Positions 1 to 3,750 of a stretch of DNA of 5,945 nucleotides are shown here, piece after piece (the first letter of the stretch is position 1; each line of letters starts with the position of its first letter). The stretch comes from Candidatus Woykebacteria bacterium RIFCSPLOWO2_01_FULL_43_14 (GTDB taxonomy: Bacteria; Patescibacteriota; Microgenomatia; Woykebacterales; 2-01-FULL-43-14). The position numbers and the translations under genes are program-made. The stretch lies in the NCBI GenBank assembly GCA_001816835.1, contig MHDB01000035.1:1-5945 (forward strand), read 5' to 3'. The notes beneath the pieces are model-generated. The model ran no database searches. It had not been told where the DNA came from and saw nothing but the letters and a program-made list of their open reading frames with translations.

Positions 1-425
1 TATCTGAATTTGGTTTGAAACACCGCGTTTGTCGAGACAAAAAGAGCCTGAGAAAGAATCGTCAGCGAAGCAAGTCCAATTCCGATTTTGAGATCCCTTG
101 AATAAGGCAACAAGGCTGCTATAAGTAGAGCAAGTATTATGATGGCAAAAGAAAGGGTAAGCCTTAAGCCTAGCAAGTTTTGAAAATACTGCTTGGTCTT
201 GCTTGGGTCCATCGTTATAGTGCGGGTTGTCACTGCGTTGAGGCCAAAATCAGCGCTTAAGTAAAACAAGGCCACGTAAGAGGTCACAATCACGAATTGG
301 CCGTAACCAAGCTCCCCAAAACTTTTGGTAATAAGCACGGTGACGAGAAGCGTACTGATGCTTGTGATAGCTTTGGCTATAATTTGGTAAACGGTATTAA
401 AAGACACCTGTTTTAGAGTAGTCAT
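1..425 (-). CDS. Wzx-like oligosaccharide flippase, N-terminal part (runs off left edge)
   Basis: This is a multi-pass membrane protein of the polysaccharide biosynthesis / oligosaccharide flippase type (MOP superfamily), which typically moves lipid-linked sugar units across the inner membrane. About 141 residues are visible. They begin MTTLKQVSFNTVYQIIAKA and continue into hydrophobic stretches near residues 13-33, 43-62, 88-107 and 113-131. The early NT..Q pattern, followed after the first helix by SFGELGYGQF (family form: LG..gyG.y), is typical of this family. The substrate cannot be told from this part. Two in-frame ATGs are possible. The one at 423-425 gives the usual short pre-helix N-terminus and is used here; the one at 450-452 adds MKRLLDKLL and lies only 6 bases behind the tRNA CCA. 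Neither has a well-spaced Shine-Dalgarno. The gene is probably co-transcribed with the tRNA-Val just upstream, since no separate promoter fits in the gap. Confidence 0.8.
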   Translation of the reverse strand, partial: MTTLKQVSFNTVYQIIAKAITSISTLLVTVLITKSFGELGYGQFVIVTSYVALFYLSADFGLNAVTTRTITMDPSKTKQYFQNLLGLRLTLSFAIIILALLIAALLPYSRDLKIGIGLASLTILSQALFVSTNAVFQTKFR

Positions 426-458
426 TAATAATTTATCTAACAACCTTTTCATTAAGTC

Positions 459-533
459 TGGTGGGCACTACAGGGATCGAACCTGTGACCTCTTCGATGT
501 GAACGAAGCGCTCTACCGCTGAGCTAAGTGCCC
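459..533 (-). tRNA. tRNA-Val (anticodon CAC)
   Basis: A full 75-base cloverleaf can be folded by hand on the minus strand. The acceptor stem is GGGCACT paired with AGTGCCC, the D-arm GCTC/GAGC, and the anticodon stem CTTCG/CGAAG with loop TTCACAT. The variable loop has five bases, and the T-arm is ACAGG/CCTGT with loop TTCGATC. Anticodon CAC reads the valine codon GTG, and A35, C36 and discriminator A73 fit valine identity. All arms are perfectly paired. The 3' CCA is encoded at 459-461. There is no intron. The gene has its own promoter upstream and the flippase gene directly downstream. Confidence 0.97.
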
Positions 534-554
534 TTTTATAAACTTCAGAGTTAA

Positions 555-584
555 ATTATACCAGCATTTAGCCTTGCATAACAA
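555..584 (-). promoter_or_regulatory. Promoter of tRNA-Val (and probably the flippase)
   Basis: On the minus strand, a -35 box TTGTTA (579-584) is followed after 18 bases by a perfect -10 box TATAAT (555-560). TGG directly precedes the -10, so it also reads as an extended -10 (TGnTATAAT). Transcription would start near position 548, about 15 bases before the mature tRNA 5' end. The -35 box touches that of the divergent lepB promoter, sharing base 579. Confidence 0.8.
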
Positions 585-602
585 TTAATCCTTCGCTATA
601 CT
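574..602 (+). promoter_or_regulatory. Promoter of lepB, predicting a leaderless mRNA
   Basis: On the plus strand, a -35 box TTGCAT (574-579) is followed after 17 bases by a -10 box TATACT (597-602). The expected start of transcription is about 7 bases past the -10, near 609-610, which coincides with the lepB ATG at 610-612. No Shine-Dalgarno is present between the -10 box and the ATG. It is divergent from, and adjoins, the tRNA-Val promoter. Confidence 0.65.
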
Positions 603-609
603 AAGTTCC

Positions 610-1191
610 ATGAGCAGAGTAACACAAGAGCTGGGAAGAATACTTTTGGACTTTGTAGAAACTTTTATCATGGCAGCGGCAATTTTTATCGTTGTCTACA
701 TGTTTCTTCTCCAGCCACATCATGTCCAAGGACAAAGCATGTTTCCCACTTTTCATGATAACGACTACATCCTCACTGACAAAATTACCTACCGATTCAG
801 AAATCCAGAAAGAGGGGATATAATTGTCTTTCGGGCTCCACAAAACCCACGAAGTGACTATATTAAGCGGATCGTGGCACTGCCAGGCGAGAAAATTAAA
901 ATCGACAAGGGCCATTTTTACATCAGCACAGCGAACGGCAAATATGAGTTGCTTCCAGAGCCGTACATCGCAACCAGTGTAGGTACGGAAGGGGGAAACC
1001 TGGCTCATGAAGATGAGGAAATAATCGTTCCGCAAGATCAGTACTTTGTGGCTGGAGATAATCGAAACCACTCATCTGATTCGAGGGACTGGGGAACTGT
1101 CCCCAAGGAATCGATTGTCGGTCGGGCTTGGTTTAGATACTGGCCACCCCAAAATATGGGTCTCATTCGCCAGGTAAGCTACCAATTTTAA
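610..1191 (+). CDS. lepB: Type I signal peptidase (leader peptidase)
   Basis: This membrane serine protease (family S26A) cuts N-terminal signal peptides from proteins exported by Sec or Tat, acting on the outer face of the cytoplasmic membrane. The 193-residue protein has one N-terminal membrane helix (about residues 14-34). The catalytic serine box GQSMFPT follows with nucleophile Ser43, then YIKRIVALPGE with general base Lys86, and then GDNRNHSSDSRDWG (149-162) with the conserved S-D-S-R-D-W-G. The sequence 'VQGQSMFPT' takes the place of the usual V.G.SM.PT. The size matches short Gram-positive-type SPases. The ATG at 610 gives the normal short cytoplasmic tail before the helix, and no Shine-Dalgarno precedes it. 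The 3' end overlaps the convergent parB by 4 bases. Confidence 0.96.
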   Translation: MSRVTQELGRILLDFVETFIMAAAIFIVVYMFLLQPHHVQGQSMFPTFHDNDYILTDKITYRFRNPERGDIIVFRAPQNPRSDYIKRIVALPGEKIKIDKGHFYISTANGKYELLPEPYIATSVGTEGGNLAHEDEEIIVPQDQYFVAGDNRNHSSDSRDWGTVPKESIVGRAWFRYWPPQNMGLIRQVSYQF

Positions 1192-2015
1192 TCTAGAAGT
1201 TTGTGATAAATAGCGTTTAGTTGCTCTTCATTCCTGAGGGTTAGATGGAGATTTATTTTTCGAGAGGATTTGGAAAGTCTAACTTTACACTCTAGTTTTT
1301 CAGTCAAATCATTTTCAATTTTCTCAACCAACGGGGAATGGACATACTCACGAACATTTTTGGGCTTAACCCCCTCTTGAGCTTTGATACGCCTCACCAA
1401 CTCCTCAGTAGCCCTAACACCCAAGTTATTTTTAAGTATTACTTTGTAAGCCTGGATCATTTGAGCCACGTTATCAAGACCACAAAGAGATTTGGCATGG
1501 CCTTCAGAAATTTGGCCGACTAATAATCCGTCCTTAAGGGCGTCAGGTAACTCAAGCAGTCTTAGCGTATTGGAAATGTAAGAGCCACTCTTCCCTACTC
1601 TTTGGGCAATATCAACAGCGGAAAGGCTAAAGTCATCCATCAATTTCCTGTAGGCTTGGGCTCGTTCTAAAGGATTGAGGTCAACCCGTTGAACATTTTC
1701 GACAATAGCCATCTCGAGCATACCACGAGGGCTTGTTTCCCTAATCACAACTGGAACCCGTTCTAAACCTGCCAATTTGGAAGCTCGCCACCTTCTCTCA
1801 CCGGCTATTATTTGGTAACCAGCAGGAGTTTTCGCAACTACCAAAGGCTCAAGAATGCCGTGTTCTCTTATAGACTCAGCAAGTTCCAGGAGGGTATCGG
1901 GAAGTATTTGACCACGAGGCTGGAGAGGGTTAGGCTGCAACGCGTCAATTTCAATAAAAACCGACTGGTCATTAGCAGTCGTCTGGGTTTCAGTTGAAAC
2001 AAACTCGTCTTGCAT
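1188..2015 (-). CDS. parB: ParB-family chromosome partitioning protein
   Basis: ParB proteins bind centromere-like parS sites, hydrolyse CTP and load as sliding clamps that help segregate the chromosome. The 275-residue protein shows the full core: NPLQPR (29-34), the GILEPLVV segment (53-60), the CTP-binding box GERRWRA (72-78) and the box ENVQR (106-110) running into VDLNPLERA. A helix-turn-helix follows, SAVDIAQRVGKSGSYIS (about 132-148), and the C-terminal part (225-275) resembles the ParB dimerisation domain. The N-terminal 20 residues are acidic, with no Lys or Arg, so the basic LGRGL-type peptide that stimulates ParA in typical chromosomal ParB is missing. The ATG at 2013-2015 is chosen because AAAGGA lies 5 bases upstream; a TTG one codon earlier is possible. 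The start overlaps the rpmA stop by one base (TGATG), implying translational coupling. No parA is present in the window. Confidence 0.95.
   Translation of the reverse strand: MQDEFVSTETQTTANDQSVFIEIDALQPNPLQPRGQILPDTLLELAESIREHGILEPLVVAKTPAGYQIIAGERRWRASKLAGLERVPVVIRETSPRGMLEMAIVENVQRVDLNPLERAQAYRKLMDDFSLSAVDIAQRVGKSGSYISNTLRLLELPDALKDGLLVGQISEGHAKSLCGLDNVAQMIQAYKVILKNNLGVRATEELVRRIKAQEGVKPKNVREYVHSPLVEKIENDLTEKLECKVRLSKSSRKINLHLTLRNEEQLNAIYHKLLD
1987..2000. promoter_or_regulatory. parS-like palindrome within parB
   Basis: The sequence GTTTCAGTTGAAAC has two perfect 6-base arms (GTTTCA / TGAAAC) around a 2-base centre. It matches the widely conserved parS core GTTTCACGTGAAAC at 12 of 14 positions; both differences are the central CG, which reads GT here. 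It covers parB codons for VSTET near residues 6-10. Known family fact: parS sites often lie close to or inside parAB genes, including inside spo0J of Bacillus subtilis. Whether this ParB binds it is an inference, because the central bases normally matter for recognition. Confidence 0.45.
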
Positions 2016-2281
2016 CAATTTCCTTTATCGGAAGTAGAAATATCGACAAACTTTCTACCAAGTTTTTTGCGAAAATTTAGTACCCCTGCGGACTTAGCAT
2101 AAAGAGTAAAATCTCGTCCCATACCAACATTATCACCCGGGTGGATTAGAGTACCACGCTGTCTGGTAATAATTGATCCAGGCAAAACACTAGCACCACC
2201 AGAGACCTTTAGACCTAGTCTTTTACCTCGGAGATTTGTACCTTGCCTTGCTTTTGAACCAGCAGCCTTTTTCTTAGCCAT
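2015..2281 (-). CDS. rpmA: 50S ribosomal protein bL27
   Basis: bL27 is a small basic protein of the large ribosomal subunit whose flexible N-terminus reaches toward the peptidyl-transferase centre. The 88 residues show the family pattern: a basic start MAKKKAAGS, then GKRLGLK, IITRQRGT and IHPGDNVGMGRDFTLYAKSAGVLNF, ending GRKFVDIS. Length is normal. The start is the mature-type N-terminus, with none of the cleavable extension known from Firmicutes. The residue usually histidine at position 3 is lysine here. The gene lies one base after rplU, with Shine-Dalgarno AAAGG 6 bases before its ATG, and it ends in TGA overlapping the parB ATG. The usual third partner of rplU-rpmA, the GTPase gene obgE, is not here; parB occupies that place. 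Confidence 0.97.
   Translation of the reverse strand: MAKKKAAGSKARQGTNLRGKRLGLKVSGGASVLPGSIITRQRGTLIHPGDNVGMGRDFTLYAKSAGVLNFRKKLGRKFVDISTSDKGN
2021..2026 (-). promoter_or_regulatory. Shine-Dalgarno of parB
   Basis: AAAGGA on the minus strand, 5 bases before the ATG at 2015, sits within the last codons of rpmA. It favours the ATG over the TTG at 2016-2018, which would be too close to it. Confidence 0.7.
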
Positions 2282-2282
2282 C

Positions 2283-2618
2283 TTACGCCTTTACGCTTTC
2301 CTTTTCGAAAGTTATTTCTCCAATTCGCACCTTTGTAAGAAGTTGGCGATGGCCAAGTACTCTTTTGTAATGCGATTTTGCCTTATACTTCAGAACTCTT
2401 ATTTTCTTATCTTTATACGTATCCAGAACCGCAGCTTTGACACTGGCTTTATCCACCCGGGGAGTACCAACCAACACACAATCACCGTCTTTTACCAAAA
2501 GAACGTCTTCAAAAACTACCTCTTTTCCTGATTCTATAGGTAGCTTTTCCACATCCAAAGTTTCACCCTCGGACACTCTATATTGTTTTCCACCGGTTTT
2601 TATAACAGCGTATTTCAT
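2283..2618 (-). CDS. rplU: 50S ribosomal protein bL21
   Basis: bL21 binds 23S rRNA in the large ribosomal subunit. The 111-residue protein begins MKYAVIKTGGKQYRVSEGE, the standard N-terminus of the family, which fixes the start codon firmly. It ends with the diagnostic KYKAKSHYKRVLGHRQLLTKVRI segment (about 78-100), in which Y-K-R-x-x-G-H-R-Q is the RNA-binding signature. It is a few residues longer than the usual 100-105. It is the first gene of rplU-rpmA-parB, one base from rpmA. A strong promoter lies so close to its ATG that the mRNA leader would be only about 5 bases, so it probably starts without a normal Shine-Dalgarno; the purine run AGAGAAG just upstream is at best a weak one. Confidence 0.97.
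   Translation of the reverse strand: MKYAVIKTGGKQYRVSEGETLDVEKLPIESGKEVVFEDVLLVKDGDCVLVGTPRVDKASVKAAVLDTYKDKKIRVLKYKAKSHYKRVLGHRQLLTKVRIGEITFEKESVKA
2288..2292 (-). promoter_or_regulatory. Shine-Dalgarno of rpmA
   Basis: AAAGG on the minus strand, 6 bases before the rpmA ATG, is embedded in the last codons of rplU. Together with the 1-base gap between the genes it supports linked translation of bL21 and bL27. Confidence 0.65.
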
Positions 2619-2629
2619 AATGCTTCTCT

Positions 2630-2658
2630 AATATACAATTCAGGCCAAACTATGTCAA
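2630..2658 (-). promoter_or_regulatory. Strong sigma70-type promoter of rplU-rpmA-parB
   Basis: On the minus strand, a perfect -35 box TTGACA (2653-2658) is followed after exactly 17 bases by -10 box TATATT (2630-2635). The -35 begins one base after the rodA stop codon. The expected transcription start is near 2623, leaving only about 5 bases before the rplU ATG at 2618. No operator-like repeat is visible, and there is no room for a ribosomal-protein leader structure. Confidence 0.85.
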
Positions 2659-2659
2659 G

Positions 2660-3745
2660 CTAAACTTGAGTGTATCTTTTAGTACTTTGAATAATCCCGA
2701 GCGATATAAGAATCCCGAGAAGAGAGCTTCCGCCGTAGGAAATTAAGGGTAAGGTAATACCGGTGACAGGGAGGAGACCTATATTCATTCCAACATTGAC
2801 AAAAAACTGGCTTAGCAACTGAACCAAAACTCCAATAATAATCAAGGTCGCAAAGGGGTCAGTACTGCTACTGGCCAGACCCACCAACCTAAAAGACAGC
2901 ACAGCCATTAAGGCAAGAAGCAGACTTGCCCCCACCAAGCCAAGCTCTTCAGAAAGAGTTGCGAAAATAAAATCCGTGTGTTTCTCAGGAAGAAAATTCA
3001 AATGACTTTGCGTTCCTCGGCCAAACCCCTTTCCCGTTATTTGGCCACTTCCAACCGCAATAATTGATTGGATCACATTATAACCTGACTTTAAAGGGTC
3101 TGAACTTGGATTAAGAAAGGTCTCTACCCGTCTCTTTTGATAATCTTGGAGTGAAGAGTAAGTCAAAGGAAGTGATACCAAAACAGCAACCATGAAAATG
3201 AGTAAGTATCTTATCTTAAGGCCGGCACTAAAAATAAGGCCTAGAGAGATAGTAGCGAGTACTAGGGCTGATCCTAAATCGGGCTGAGTGAGAATCAAGA
3301 CTACAGGTACCAGCGTTGCGACAATTGGCACAATAAGATTTTTGAGATCAAAAGCCGGCCTGGAACTTAGGTACGAAGACAGGTAAAGAATCAGTCCCAA
3401 TTTCATGAACTCAGAAGGCTGTATCCTAAAGAATCCCAAATCAATCCACCTGGTAGAACCTCGTGTTTCCAAACCTAGCAAATAGGTAAAGACTAATAAT
3501 GCCAGGCTAACGCCGTATATAATAAAACTAATATTTTTTAGGTTTCGATAATCAATAAAAACGAAAATAAAATAGCATACTAGGCTCACCAGAGAAAAAA
3601 CTAATTGCTTTACGAAAATGTTTTCTTGGGTTGTTACGTCTTTACCCAAAGAAATGCTATAAATAATTAGTAAGCCTAAAGCTATCAGGAAAATTGTGGC
3701 CAAAAAGGAAATGTAATCGAAAGACTTTAAAAAGCCGTTCATCAT
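2660..3745 (-). CDS. rodA: RodA/FtsW/SpoVE (SEDS) peptidoglycan glycosyltransferase, probably RodA
   Basis: SEDS proteins are multi-pass membrane enzymes that polymerise lipid II into glycan strands, working with a class B penicillin-binding protein; RodA serves lateral elongation and FtsW serves division. The 361 residues hold about ten hydrophobic segments. Family marks in order are GSTRWIDLGFFRIQPSEFMKL (96-116), QPDLGSA (154-160), KSGYNVIQSIIAVGSGQ (219-235), GRGTQSHLNFLPEKHTDFIF (242-261) and PVTGITLPLISYGGSS (326-341). Asp258 in HTDFIF aligns with the extracellular-loop aspartate reported as essential in characterised RodA proteins. RodA is preferred over FtsW because of the length and lack of a long N-terminal tail, but the split between them is not certain. 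The gene starts 5 bases after the ileS stop, with two ATGs in tandem (3743-3745, 3740-3742) and only a weak GAGAAG upstream, so it is probably read from the ileS transcript. No PBP2 partner is in the window. Confidence 0.93.
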   Translation of the reverse strand: MMNGFLKSFDYISFLATIFLIALGLLIIYSISLGKDVTTQENIFVKQLVFSLVSLVCYFIFVFIDYRNLKNISFIIYGVSLALLVFTYLLGLETRGSTRWIDLGFFRIQPSEFMKLGLILYLSSYLSSRPAFDLKNLIVPIVATLVPVVLILTQPDLGSALVLATISLGLIFSAGLKIRYLLIFMVAVLVSLPLTYSSLQDYQKRRVETFLNPSSDPLKSGYNVIQSIIAVGSGQITGKGFGRGTQSHLNFLPEKHTDFIFATLSEELGLVGASLLLALMAVLSFRLVGLASSSTDPFATLIIIGVLVQLLSQFFVNVGMNIGLLPVTGITLPLISYGGSSLLGILISLGIIQSTKRYTQV

Positions 3746-3750
3746 AAACT

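Noticed and set aside
13..26. GTTTGAAACACC region as a parS-like or inverted repeat
   Set aside because: Only one parS arm is present and the spacing is wrong; the bases are ordinary flippase codons.
601..1071. 156-codon open frame on the minus strand opposite lepB
   Set aside because: It lies wholly antisense to a protein with complete signal peptidase motifs, its product has no recognisable pattern, and its start has no ribosome-binding context.
1173..1190. GGTA-AGC-TACC followed by AATTTTAA as a lepB terminator
   Set aside because: The stem has only four base pairs and the T-run is short, too weak for a Rho-independent terminator.
2016..2018. TTG as the parB start codon
   Set aside because: It is only two bases from the AAAGGA Shine-Dalgarno, whereas the adjacent ATG has proper spacing; it would add only one residue.
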